Source: MWBF01 sp964614645
GTDB taxonomy: Bacteria > Chloroflexota > Anaerolineae > CG2-30-64-16
Assembly (NCBI GenBank): GCA_964614645.1
Contig: CAZTMA010000006.1
Location: 1-64,000, forward strand
Reading direction: 5' to 3'
DNA: 64,000 nucleotides
Below are positions 1 through 8,135 of the stretch, one piece after another. The position numbers and the translations under genes are program-made. Below the pieces are notes generated by a model. That model saw only the letters and a program-made list of their open reading frames with translations, was not told the DNA's origin and searched no databases. The stretch's first letter is position 1. The number at the start of each line of letters is the position of its first letter.

Positions 1-49
1 ACACCCTTCTGGCCCCCAGGCGTGCCTGCGTGCGCACCCGCCTGAATAG

Positions 50-1000
50 TTACAACCGTTGTTCCATTTCGGTAGAATGGCCGTCTGAGCCTGCAGCGAG
101 TTGGGCTGGCGCAATGTCGGTCGCCCCGTGGACGGCGAGGAGCATCTGGCGATCGGCCTCGGTGAGCAGTCGGAAGTCGTGTTCAAAGAAGCCTGCAAGG
201 ATGGAGTCCACATGGAGGTGTTCATCGGCCAGCGGCGCCAGTGTGCCGTCCTCCCGAAACAGACGCGAGCACAGCACCTGCAGCAGGAGCGGGTGGTTGT
301 TGGTGGCCTCGCAGATGGCAGACACCGTGGCCGGGTCGGCGCGCACCTGCTGTTCCGGCGGCTCCTGCGCCTGGAGGATCAGCTCGACGGCCGCGCGCGG
401 GCCCAGGCTGCCCAAGGTATGCGACATATCGAAGCCGGCCAGGAAGGAGGAGGTCGGCCAGTTGCGGCAGATGTCGTGCATCCGGTAAATCTGCCGGGTC
501 GAAGTCATCACCACGCGCAGGCCCGCGCCCGCGGTTAACTGCTTGTGAAGCTGCTGCATGGCCTGCGGCGCGCTGCGCGCAATGTTGATGAGCACTTCCG
601 TCTCATCACACAGGAGGAACAGCTCGCGGCCGGCCTGCAGCGCGCGGCGCCGCGCCTGGGCCAGGAAGACCGAGGCATCGTTCGAGCGCAGCATCTTGAT
701 TGGCAGTTGGAGGTGTTCGAAGCGTTCCGGATGGTCGCTCACCGCGTCCGCCAGGTAGCGGCTCAGGCAGGCGAAGCTGTTGCAGCCCTGCATATCCCAG
801 ACGATGGGAATGAGCGTGCGGCTATCATCCTCCAGCGCGCGTAGCTCCAACTGGCGCAGCAGCGAGGTCTTGCCGATGCGCCGGTTGCCGATCACCCAGT
901 AGGCGCGGCCCTCCCCATGCAGCAAGCAATCAAGGAGCGTTTCACGACCGTAATGCTGGCGGCCGGTCACGTAAGACCCGGTCACATATGGATTGCGCAC
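50..1000 (-). CDS. STAND/AAA-like ATP-binding protein
   Basis: A 316-residue P-loop ATPase. The N-terminus has a GRE motif (YGRETL) typical of this family, then Walker A GNRRIGKTS at about residues 37-45 and a Walker B-like stretch LFLLCDETE near 135. The C-terminus looks like a winged-helix segment and ends soon after, so it may be shortened relative to relatives. The start is GTG, chosen because AGAGGT lies 6 bases upstream. It shares the NPYV-[ST]-G...GRE signature and GxRRxGKT P-loop with the ATPase half of the protein encoded just upstream on the same strand, so the two are paralogous modules. Target and function are unknown; a signalling or regulatory ATPase is an inference. Confidence 0.75.
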   Translation of the reverse strand: MRNPYVTGSYVTGRQHYGRETLLDCLLHGEGRAYWVIGNRRIGKTSLLRQLELRALEDDSRTLIPIVWDMQGCNSFACLSRYLADAVSDHPERFEHLQLPIKMLRSNDASVFLAQARRRALQAGRELFLLCDETEVLINIARSAPQAMQQLHKQLTAGAGLRVVMTSTRQIYRMHDICRNWPTSSFLAGFDMSHTLGSLGPRAAVELILQAQEPPEQQVRADPATVSAICEATNNHPLLLQVLCSRLFREDGTLAPLADEHLHVDSILAGFFEHDFRLLTEADRQMLLAVHGATDIAPAQLAAGSDGHSTEMEQRL

Positions 1001-1027
1001 GTCTACCTCTCATAGACCCGGCACCCG

Positions 1028-1087
1028 GTTCGTAGTGGGCACTTCAGCGCCTTGGCTTGATCTGGCGCATAAGCGCCCACTACGAAC
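1028..1087. repeat. Dispersed palindromic repeat, copy 1
   Basis: Inverted repeat lying between two minus-strand ATPase genes. The outer 13 bases (GTTCGTAGTGGGC, 1028-1040) pair perfectly with 1075-1087, and the arms extend inward to about 24 bases with a few mismatches. Other copies of the same family are at 9561, 45854, 51847 and 52643. Confidence 0.85.
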
Positions 1088-1099
1088 TTGATACCCCGT

Positions 1100-4000
1100 T
1101 TATTCTGGCACAGCCCCGCGCGCCCGTTCCAGCGTCTCATGCGCAGCGTGCGCATCCTCGAGCGTGATATGGACGCGGCGGGCGTTCAGCATGTGGTTGA
1201 CCGCTTCGAGCGCGTACTGCTGCAGCCGGTAGGGCCGGCCTTCCGCCTGCTTGAGCACGAAGTCCAGCGCGTCCGGCTCCCATTCATACACCCCACGCAC
1301 CGGCTCGACGAGCAGCTCCCGCGCCCGCGCATCGGTAAACGGTTCGAGCGGTATCTCGTTGAACAGGTTGTACCAGGGGCTCTCCATCCGGTCCCACTCC
1401 TTGCTGATCTGGATGCCGGCAACCACCGCACCCAGGTTCGCAGCGAGCGGGCTCATGAAGATGCGCCGCAGTTGTTGCTGCACCAGCGTATCATAGCTGT
1501 TGACGACGTCCATCTCGTCCATCAGCAGGATGACCCGCGCCTTGCGCGGCGCGACGACACGCTTGACACGGTCCAGCAGGACCCGCAGGTCCGCGGCAAA
1601 CTCGCGATCGGTGTACTGGTCCGGCGGCAGGATAGCAAAACGCAGGGCGGGCGCACTGCCCGTCGTGTACGCCTGGAGTGCTCCCCAGATGGCATCCATC
1701 AGGTGGTGGAAGAAATGCTCCTGCGGCGTCCCCTCCAGGTCCAAGTAGACCGGGATGAACGCCCACTCCGAGTCCTCGGCGTTGCGCAGTTGCGTGCCCA
1801 ACTGGTACAGCAACGTGGTCTTGCCCATGCGCCGCTCGCCGTGGATCATGATGCTGTTCTGGTGCAGTGCATTGAAGATCCGCTGCACCAGGTCCTCCCG
1901 GCCAAAGAACATGTTGGTATCGCGAATGGGTTCGCCGGACACGTAGGGGTTGAAGGCCCGTTCGAGCGCCTCGCGCTGGCGGACGGCCATCTCCGCGCTC
2001 AACCGGCGGGCCCGCGCCCGGGCGCGGAGCCCTGCGCCGCCGGTGACGCTCAGCGCCACGAGCACGATGCCGCCGATGCCGAGGACCGCGTAAAGCGAAT
2101 CCGCACGCACCAGCGTGCCGCCCGGCAGACGGACCAGCTTCGGGACAATGAGGGTGAGGTCCACCGGCTCCGAGTAGTTGAAGGCCGTATCGCGGGCCGT
2201 GATGCGCAGGGTCTGCGTGCCTGCGGGCAGGCGCGTGTCGCGATAGCCCGTAATCTGCCTGTCCTCAAAGACCCGCGGCGCGGCATCCAGGCCGCGCAGC
2301 TCGGTCAGGAAGATGAGGGACCGGTCGCGCGTCGACAGATCGCCGGCCAGCAGGCGCAGGTCCTCCAGCGTGTTGCCGGCCAGCCGGAAAGTGTGATCGG
2401 CCGCGCGCAGCAGGTTCACCGAGTCCACCCGCACCCAGGGCGGCGAGCGGTCGGGACGATAGTGTACGAGGCCGGTGCTGGAGCCGATCCACGCGCCGCC
2501 GGCCCCATCCGGGCTCAGGGCGTAGATGGATGCGGCGGGGAGGATGTCGCCCGTGTAGTTCTGCCACGTCCGGCCGTCGGAGAGGGACAGGCCCTGCCGC
2601 GACCCGACCCACAGGTTCGGCCCGACGGCGTGCAGGGAGAGCAGTTTGGGGCTCGGCAGTTCCCCGTCCAGGCGCTCCCACCGGCCGTCCAGCATGCGCC
2701 AGAGGCCGTTGTTGTAACTGCTGACCCACAGGCTGCCGTCGCCGGTCTGGCCGATGCCGTTGACGACCACGTCGTTGAGCTGGGCCGTCTCCGTCCCGGT
2801 CACCGACTCCCAGCGGTCGCCGTCCAGGCGGAACACGCCCTCGGACACCGTGCCGAGCCACAGCGCGCCGTCGCGCGCATGGAAGAGCGCGTTGACGCGC
2901 TTGCCCACCAGCCTGTCGACCGGCACGAAGCCGTCCGCCTCGGTCCACTGGCTGAGGCCCCGCTCCGTTGCCAGCCAGAGCCGCCCGCGCGCGTCCTGCT
3001 CGAAGTCATAGACGGGCAGGCCCGCCAACCCCGGCGTCGCGGCGTCGAAGAAGCGCCACCCATCGCCGTTCTGCCAGTAGCCGGCAGCGGTCAATGTACC
3101 CACCCAGATGCGGCCGGCGCTGTCTTCGTAGAGCGAAACGATGCGGTCGTCGGGCAGGGCGGTCTGGCTGGTCAGGTGTTCCCACTGGCCGTCCTGCAGC
3201 ACGGCCAGGCCGTTCAGCTCGGTCCCCGCCCATGTGCGGCCCGTGCTGTCCAGCAGCAACGCGTTGATGCGCTGCTGCTCCAGCGCCGGGTCATGCTCCA
3301 CCTGCCAGACGAGGCCGAAGTGACGACTGACGCCGGCGATGGTGCCGAGCCAGACGGCGCGATCCTGGTCGACGGTGATGACGCGGACGTAGTCGTTCAC
3401 CAGGCCGTTCTGCCGCGCGCGGTGCTGCACGACGGGCACCCTGCCCTGCTCGAAGCCGGCCGCGTAAAACACCCCCTCGTTCGTGCCGATCCACAGCCCG
3501 CCCTGGCCATCCGGCGTGAGCGCGTAGACTTCCAACCCCTTGTCATCCGCCTTCAGCGGGAAGCGCCGCCACGTCTCGCCGTCCTGGTAGATCACGCCGT
3601 CCCCCGTGCCGGCCCAGAGACGACCGGCCGTGTCGCGCGTCAGCGCGGCACGCGGCCCCAGCACCAACGTACCATCGTCGAGCCGCTGCCAGCCGCCCTG
3701 TGCACTGCGGTGCCAGATACCACTGCCGTTGACGCCCACGGTGAGGTCGCCGTCCGGGTGGGCCAGGCTGACGACGATGTCGGCGCCGGGCAATGGCGAG
3801 TCCACGATGACCTGGTCGCCTTCCACGTAGGCAAGCCCCTGGCTGGAGCCCACCCAGACGCCCTGCGCCTCACCGCCCAACGGGGAGACCGGCGCCACGG
3901 TCAAAGTGTGCAGGTCATTGCCCGGCAGCTTCTCGGCCACGGTCCAGGTGTCGCAGCACTCACCCCCGGGAGCGCGACGGGCCAGCCCAGCCTGTGTCGC

Positions 4001-4339
4001 GAACCAGAGCGCACCGTCCTCGGTCTGAGCAATGGCGCGCACACTGTCGCCCGGCAGCCCGTCCCGCGCGGTGATGGCCTGCCAGCGGCCGTCGTAGCGG
4101 CTGGCGCCGGCCTCCGTCCCGAACCAGAGCGCGCCATCGCGGTCCGGCACGATCGCAAAGACGTTGCCGGAGAGGATGCCGCTGCCCGCGGCGAACGTCT
4201 CCCACAGGGTCTCGGGGTTGTCCGCTGCGCGGCTGCGGGGCGTGAGTGCAACGGCCGTAATGCCCGCTGTAATCATAGCAGACAATACTAGTCGCACCAG
4301 CAGACTGTTCAGGGGCTGGAGCTTAAAAGTGGCAAACAT
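1100..4339 (-). CDS. Beta-propeller sensor fused to STAND/AAA-like ATPase
   Basis: A 1,079-residue membrane protein. It starts with a signal anchor (about residues 14-36) followed by many propeller blades of the Reg_prop type, repeating patterns such as GALWFGTEAG and GRLWAGTGDG up to about residue 620. A Y_Y_Y-like beta domain (about 640-730) leads to a transmembrane segment near 748-766, a short Arg-rich coil and a cytoplasmic ATPase with NPYVSGEPIRD, FGRED, Walker A GERRMGKTT (about 834-842) and Walker B VILLMDEMD. In known proteins this propeller/Y_Y_Y sensor usually precedes a histidine kinase or a DNA-binding domain; here an ATPase takes that place. It probably senses an external ligand and signals through the ATPase; the neighbouring ATPase at 50-1000 may be a partner. 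The start ATG follows GCAGGAC. Confidence 0.8.
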   Translation of the reverse strand: MFATFKLQPLNSLLVRLVLSAMITAGITAVALTPRSRAADNPETLWETFAAGSGILSGNVFAIVPDRDGALWFGTEAGASRYDGRWQAITARDGLPGDSVRAIAQTEDGALWFATQAGLARRAPGGECCDTWTVAEKLPGNDLHTLTVAPVSPLGGEAQGVWVGSSQGLAYVEGDQVIVDSPLPGADIVVSLAHPDGDLTVGVNGSGIWHRSAQGGWQRLDDGTLVLGPRAALTRDTAGRLWAGTGDGVIYQDGETWRRFPLKADDKGLEVYALTPDGQGGLWIGTNEGVFYAAGFEQGRVPVVQHRARQNGLVNDYVRVITVDQDRAVWLGTIAGVSRHFGLVWQVEHDPALEQQRINALLLDSTGRTWAGTELNGLAVLQDGQWEHLTSQTALPDDRIVSLYEDSAGRIWVGTLTAAGYWQNGDGWRFFDAATPGLAGLPVYDFEQDARGRLWLATERGLSQWTEADGFVPVDRLVGKRVNALFHARDGALWLGTVSEGVFRLDGDRWESVTGTETAQLNDVVVNGIGQTGDGSLWVSSYNNGLWRMLDGRWERLDGELPSPKLLSLHAVGPNLWVGSRQGLSLSDGRTWQNYTGDILPAASIYALSPDGAGGAWIGSSTGLVHYRPDRSPPWVRVDSVNLLRAADHTFRLAGNTLEDLRLLAGDLSTRDRSLIFLTELRGLDAAPRVFEDRQITGYRDTRLPAGTQTLRITARDTAFNYSEPVDLTLIVPKLVRLPGGTLVRADSLYAVLGIGGIVLVALSVTGGAGLRARARARRLSAEMAVRQREALERAFNPYVSGEPIRDTNMFFGREDLVQRIFNALHQNSIMIHGERRMGKTTLLYQLGTQLRNAEDSEWAFIPVYLDLEGTPQEHFFHHLMDAIWGALQAYTTGSAPALRFAILPPDQYTDREFAADLRVLLDRVKRVVAPRKARVILLMDEMDVVNSYDTLVQQQLRRIFMSPLAANLGAVVAGIQISKEWDRMESPWYNLFNEIPLEPFTDARARELLVEPVRGVYEWEPDALDFVLKQAEGRPYRLQQYALEAVNHMLNARRVHITLEDAHAAHETLERARGAVPE

Positions 4340-4361
4340 GGCGCTGTCCTGCAGTAAACGA

Positions 4362-4390
4362 TTGCAAAAACTGAGAAGGTATGTTATACT
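4362..4390 (+). promoter_or_regulatory. Predicted sigma70 promoter of LysM gene
   Basis: TTGCAA (4362-4367), a 17-base spacer and TATACT (4385-4390), with an extended -10 TG at 4382-4383. It points to the LysM gene and predicts a leader of about 235 nt. Confidence 0.6.
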
Positions 4391-4436
4391 GATTATTAGT
4401 AACAGGGGCGAACAGGGCGATGTCGCCCATTAGCCC

Positions 4437-4558
4437 GGTTCTACAGTGTGATAATGCTTTCCCAGGGGTGAAAGGGCGCCGAATCACGGACTGACTACCC
4501 CGGCATCGAGATTCGAACAACATAGCTGTCAGGGTCCCTGCGGTCCCCCTGTAGAACC
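4437..4558 (+). promoter_or_regulatory. Structured 5' leader, candidate riboswitch
   Basis: The leader between the promoter at 4362 and the LysM start contains a perfect 10-base inverted repeat, GGTTCTACAG (4437-4446) and CTGTAGAACC (4549-4558), enclosing about 100 nt. Inside are GGGGTGAA, GCCGAATC and a further CGAATC/GATTCG pair. LysM and cell-wall genes are classic targets of the c-di-AMP (ydaO/yuaA) riboswitch, which also has GGGGTGAA and CCGAATC elements. The order and closing stem do not match that consensus well, so identity is open. Confidence 0.35.
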
Positions 4559-4631
4559 AGGCGGCCACATCGGTCTGTTGCCATCTAGAGCTCCAACTTC
4601 CTGGAACGAAGATGCAGGCCGAGGTGGACCC

Positions 4632-5102
4632 ATGAACAGCAAATTTGTACGTATCAGCATAACGGTCATTGCGATCAATATTGGAGTCCTGGCCGCGCCG
4701 GTCGAGGCCCGGAGCGTCTTGCCTGCCCGCTCCGCCGCGGCCCATGCCCATTCGCTGACGCTTCAGCAGCCTCAACAACTCCCCCTGGTTCTGGCCCAAG
4801 TCTGCGGGCCGAGATATATCGTGCGCCGGGGAGACACTCTGTCCATCATCTCGCGACGGTGCGGCGTGACCGTGGCCGCCATCAAGCGCGCCAATGGCCT
4901 GCGCTCCGACCTCATCCGCATCGGGCAAGTGCTCATCTTGCCGGGGGTGGCAGCGCCGCGGTATGTGCCGCGCACGACTACGAAGTACCCGGTGCCGGTG
5001 CGCCTGCGCAGCGATGCGGTTTCTGTACCTATCGCCACACCCAAGCCGCCTGTCGTAGCGCCGCCTACACCGGCTATCGAATCGACCGTCTCACCGTGGT
5101 GA
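4632..5102 (+). CDS. Secreted LysM-domain protein
   Basis: A 156-residue exported protein. I chose the ATG at 4632, preceded by GAGGTGG, because it gives a normal signal peptide (MNSKFVRISITVIAINIGVL then an Ala-rich cleavage region). An in-frame ATG at 4578 would add 18 polar residues. One LysM domain follows (YIVRRGDTLSIISRRCGV through IGQVLILPG), so the protein probably binds peptidoglycan or a related glycan outside the membrane. The tail is rich in Pro and Thr and has no catalytic domain. It is monocistronic, with its own promoter and a long leader. Confidence 0.8.
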   Translation: MNSKFVRISITVIAINIGVLAAPVEARSVLPARSAAAHAHSLTLQQPQQLPLVLAQVCGPRYIVRRGDTLSIISRRCGVTVAAIKRANGLRSDLIRIGQVLILPGVAAPRYVPRTTTKYPVPVRLRSDAVSVPIATPKPPVVAPPTPAIESTVSPW

Positions 5103-5191
5103 GATGGCCGCCGGACGGAGGATGCACGGGTGATTCTACGCGCGAGCATGGCACCATTATAGCACAGGTTTGCACAAAAAGCAACTACTAA

Positions 5192-7981
5192 TTACTTGTC
5201 AATCTGTCTTTTTTCGATCCGCACCCCGCTCAGGGCGGCGGCGACGTCCGGGCTGCTCACGGGGAGACGGAAGCTGACCTCCGCCACGCGCCAGCCATCG
5301 AGCGTCTCGGTGGCCGGCATCGCGTCGGCCCCTGCCCATCCGATGAACGCATGGCCCCACCGGAAATGCCCGCGCAGGTCCGCCTGCACGCCGAGCGAGC
5401 GCAAGGCCGCCACGGCCTCATCATTCAGGTTCAGCGAAGCTTCGTCGCGCACTGCGCCCGCCACCCAGACGTCCGGAGGCAGCGCCGCCACCCATTGCAC
5501 CAGGCGCGCATTCTCGGCCGGGTCGGCATGCGTGTCGAAGCTCGCTGCGGCCAGGACCGTCCCAGCCCGCCCATCGAGCGCGACAAGGTTGTAGCCGCGG
5601 CCGCCGGGGGCCTGTTCCACCCCGTCCACATAAATGTGGGCGAAGTCTCCCGTTTCCTGCCCTGCGCTGCGCACAAGCAGCCCCACCAGCCCCGCCGGAC
5701 CCAGGCGCTCGCCCCATGTCTGCACTGACGTCATCCGCGCAAACCGCAGGCGCACGTCGCTGAGCGCGCCGCGCGCCGGGTCAGCTGGGAGGGCGAAGGC
5801 CAACATCGCGGGCGATTCGGGCAACGGTTGAGCACCGGCAACCTGTCCATTCACGACGACCGTCACTCGCTGGTCTGGGGCGAATGACCACCCTTCCAGC
5901 ACCAGCATAGCCGCTGTACGCGGCAGCGGCAGCAGCAGCCGCACCTCGGGGCGCTGCGCATACACCTCCACGGCCTCTGTCGCCGCACCGGTCATGCTGG
6001 GAGCCGGCGGGCTCCACCCCTCTGCCAGGATCATCCGGCCTTCCGCGCTCCCTGGTGCAAAGACCTGCGGGACGGGCGTCTCGTCCGGCAGCGCATACAG
6101 TGCCAGCGCACCATCCTCTTCAACCAGCGTCAGAGGCAGGAGGTCGGCCGCGGCTTGCTCGGCCTCCGGTGGCAATTTGTCACGGTGCACCACTACGTAC
6201 CGGATGTTGAGGAACGCGGACCACGCGCGCGCCCGCGTCCGGTCCGCCTCCGTCACCGGCGTGCGCGCCAGCGCATCGCGCAGGGCCGTGTGTTGAGGCA
6301 GGTCTGCCGCGTTGGTTAGCGCGATGAGCCGGGCGAGAGTGGGGTCCTCGCTGAAATACTGGAACTTGAACTCGGGGTTGCGCGAGGTGTTGCCGCCCAG
6401 CAGTCGCTTGCCGTGCACCGACTGGTACCAGAGCTGCTGCATGATCAGGATGTCCTGCTTGCCCGCCACCCGCGCGCCGTTGCGCCAGCCGAGTGGCAGC
6501 TCCAGCAACGCGAAATCGCCCGGCGTGTCCGCAACGCGCTGATAGAGCGCGGGCACGCGCAGGTCGGACAGCGGCAGGGGCACGGAAAGGTGCTCAAACA
6601 GCAGCAGCGGCAGGAGCAGCCCAGGCACCACCCACCCGGCCGTCGGCGCCCGGGGCGTTCGCCCGCGCCACACCACCGCCGCGCCGAGCGCGACGAGGGG
6701 GGCGAGGCTGGCGAGCAGCATCACACTGTAGCGGCTGGGATAGCGGTTACCCTTGAAGAAAGGCAGCTGCTCCATGAGGCGGAAGGGCAGCGGGAGGCCG
6801 GTGTCGTGGCCCGCGACGCGCAAGCTCGGGCCGAGGGTCAGCAGGAAAAACAGGACGGCGGAGGTGACCCAGAACCAGGTCGTGCCCTGATGCCGGCCGT
6901 GCCAGGCGCCGAGCCCGGCCAGGACCAACGCGGTGTAGCCCAAGTAAATGTGCTGCCCCTTATCGACTGGGAACTGCGCGCCCGTCTGCCCCGCCGCGAC
7001 GCTCTCCGACCAACCGCGTACTGCGTCCCCCAGGAGCGGGTGTAGCTGCGTCGGCAGGGCATAGCCGGCCAGGTCTGCGGAGAAGAGATCGGCAAAGCCG
7101 CCGCCGGAGGTGAAGAAGTCGCCTTCCGCTGCGAGGTCGGGCAGCATGTTCAGCAGGACCGGCGCGATGCCCGCGGCGAAGAGGACGGCGAGGAGCGCAA
7201 AGCGAAGGACGAGATTGCCGATTGAAGATTGAAGATCGAAGATTACAGATCGCTGGCTGGTCGGCGTTCTTCCTTCTTTCCTCTTCCATCTTCCTTCGAT
7301 CATCGTCCACAGGAACACCAGAGCCGCGAAGATCACCAGGAACGAGGCGTAGGTCAGCTCGGCGTAGGCCTGGAGGACGATGAACAGCGCGGCCAGCACG
7401 GCGTCACGGGGGCGGCCGCCGGGACGCGCGGAGCGCAGAATGTAGAGAATGGCGAAGGGAATCCATTGCGAGCTGGCGATGTTGCCCTGGCCGAGCGCGG
7501 CGTAGAACAGCTTGGCCGATGCAAACGCATAGAGGGCGCCGGCGAGAAACGCGGCGGCATCCGGAACACGAACGCGCGAAGAAACCGAGTTCGCGAAGCG
7601 CGAAGGCCGCGAAGAGGCGAGCATATCGAGGCACAGCAGATAGGCACCGAAGCCGCTGAGGACGAACGACGACAGCAGCAGCAAGTTGTAAGCGGTAATC
7701 ACGTTGAGGGCCGCCTGCAGCGGGACGCTCAACAGGCCATTCAGGATGGTGAGGGTGTAGAAGGCCAGGTTGATGCCGACCGGCCAGAACTGCCACGTGC
7801 AGTCAAATGGATTCTGCGGCTGGTCCACGAACGCGTGCTTGACCCACCACAGATTCCACGCCAGGGAGGGGTCATCGATGCCGTCGCCCGACACGTGGCT
7901 GGTGAGATGGGCAACGAGCGGAAAGGTCAACAGCAGCGCCAGGGCCAGGTAGGCCAGCAGGACGACGATATGCTTGCGCAA
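5192..7981 (-). CDS. Large GT-C-like multi-pass membrane protein
   Basis: A 929-residue protein. About 11 hydrophobic segments fill the N-terminal half, starting with MRKHIVVLLAYLALALLLTF. The first large loop has an acidic GDGIDDPSLAWNLWW stretch, as in the first external loop of GT-C glycosyltransferases and related proteins, where Asp residues are catalytic. The C-terminal 400 residues form soluble, probably external, beta-rich domains. No acceptor or donor can be named. Two stretches look like repeat DNA captured in the reading frame: residues near 226-256 (DNA 7213-7305) and near 121-140 (DNA 7560-7618). Both fall in predicted loops, so the protein may tolerate them. It diverges from folC. 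Confidence 0.6.
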   Translation of the reverse strand: MRKHIVVLLAYLALALLLTFPLVAHLTSHVSGDGIDDPSLAWNLWWVKHAFVDQPQNPFDCTWQFWPVGINLAFYTLTILNGLLSVPLQAALNVITAYNLLLLSSFVLSGFGAYLLCLDMLASSRPSRFANSVSSRVRVPDAAAFLAGALYAFASAKLFYAALGQGNIASSQWIPFAILYILRSARPGGRPRDAVLAALFIVLQAYAELTYASFLVIFAALVFLWTMIEGRWKRKEGRTPTSQRSVIFDLQSSIGNLVLRFALLAVLFAAGIAPVLLNMLPDLAAEGDFFTSGGGFADLFSADLAGYALPTQLHPLLGDAVRGWSESVAAGQTGAQFPVDKGQHIYLGYTALVLAGLGAWHGRHQGTTWFWVTSAVLFFLLTLGPSLRVAGHDTGLPLPFRLMEQLPFFKGNRYPSRYSVMLLASLAPLVALGAAVVWRGRTPRAPTAGWVVPGLLLPLLLFEHLSVPLPLSDLRVPALYQRVADTPGDFALLELPLGWRNGARVAGKQDILIMQQLWYQSVHGKRLLGGNTSRNPEFKFQYFSEDPTLARLIALTNAADLPQHTALRDALARTPVTEADRTRARAWSAFLNIRYVVVHRDKLPPEAEQAAADLLPLTLVEEDGALALYALPDETPVPQVFAPGSAEGRMILAEGWSPPAPSMTGAATEAVEVYAQRPEVRLLLPLPRTAAMLVLEGWSFAPDQRVTVVVNGQVAGAQPLPESPAMLAFALPADPARGALSDVRLRFARMTSVQTWGERLGPAGLVGLLVRSAGQETGDFAHIYVDGVEQAPGGRGYNLVALDGRAGTVLAAASFDTHADPAENARLVQWVAALPPDVWVAGAVRDEASLNLNDEAVAALRSLGVQADLRGHFRWGHAFIGWAGADAMPATETLDGWRVAEVSFRLPVSSPDVAAALSGVRIEKRQIDK
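7213..7305. repeat. In-frame low-complexity repeat (GATTGAAGATT type)
   Basis: Iterated 7-mers (GATTGAA GATTGAA GATCGAA GATTACA) are followed by a C/T-rich stretch with TTCCTTCTTTCC and TTCCATCTTCC. It lies inside the GT-C-like gene and encodes about 30 polar residues between membrane segments. The same 7-mer motif is intergenic at 17140-17163. Confidence 0.6.
7560..7618. repeat. In-frame CGCGAAG-type repeat
   Basis: Several CGCGAAG/GCGAAGG iterations inside the GT-C-like gene, like the GAACCGCGAAGG elements at 18752-18816. It encodes a Ser/Arg-rich loop. Confidence 0.45.
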
Positions 7982-8135
7982 GAGCGGCCTCGAAAGTGGA
8001 GTGGACGATTACCCTACCAGATTATGCCACTCCAGCAGGTTATGCGCAATGTCGCCGCGCTTTGTGAGCAAAAGGCGCAATGCTTGGATTTTTGCCTGCC
8101 GTGCATTACAATGGTCGTTCAGAGAGGAGTGTGAC

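Noticed and set aside
1088..4291. A 1,067-codon plus-strand open frame opposite the propeller-ATPase gene
   Set aside because: It is antisense to a protein with clear domains, its translation is Arg/His/Pro/Gln-rich without motifs, and such frames are expected in GC-rich DNA.
4437..4558. Firm call of a c-di-AMP riboswitch
   Set aside because: Only scattered consensus pieces are present and the closing stem differs; kept only as a candidate structured leader.
7229..8134. A 301-codon plus-strand open frame opposite the GT-C-like gene
   Set aside because: Antisense and low-complexity, and it contains the translated repeat array; no support.
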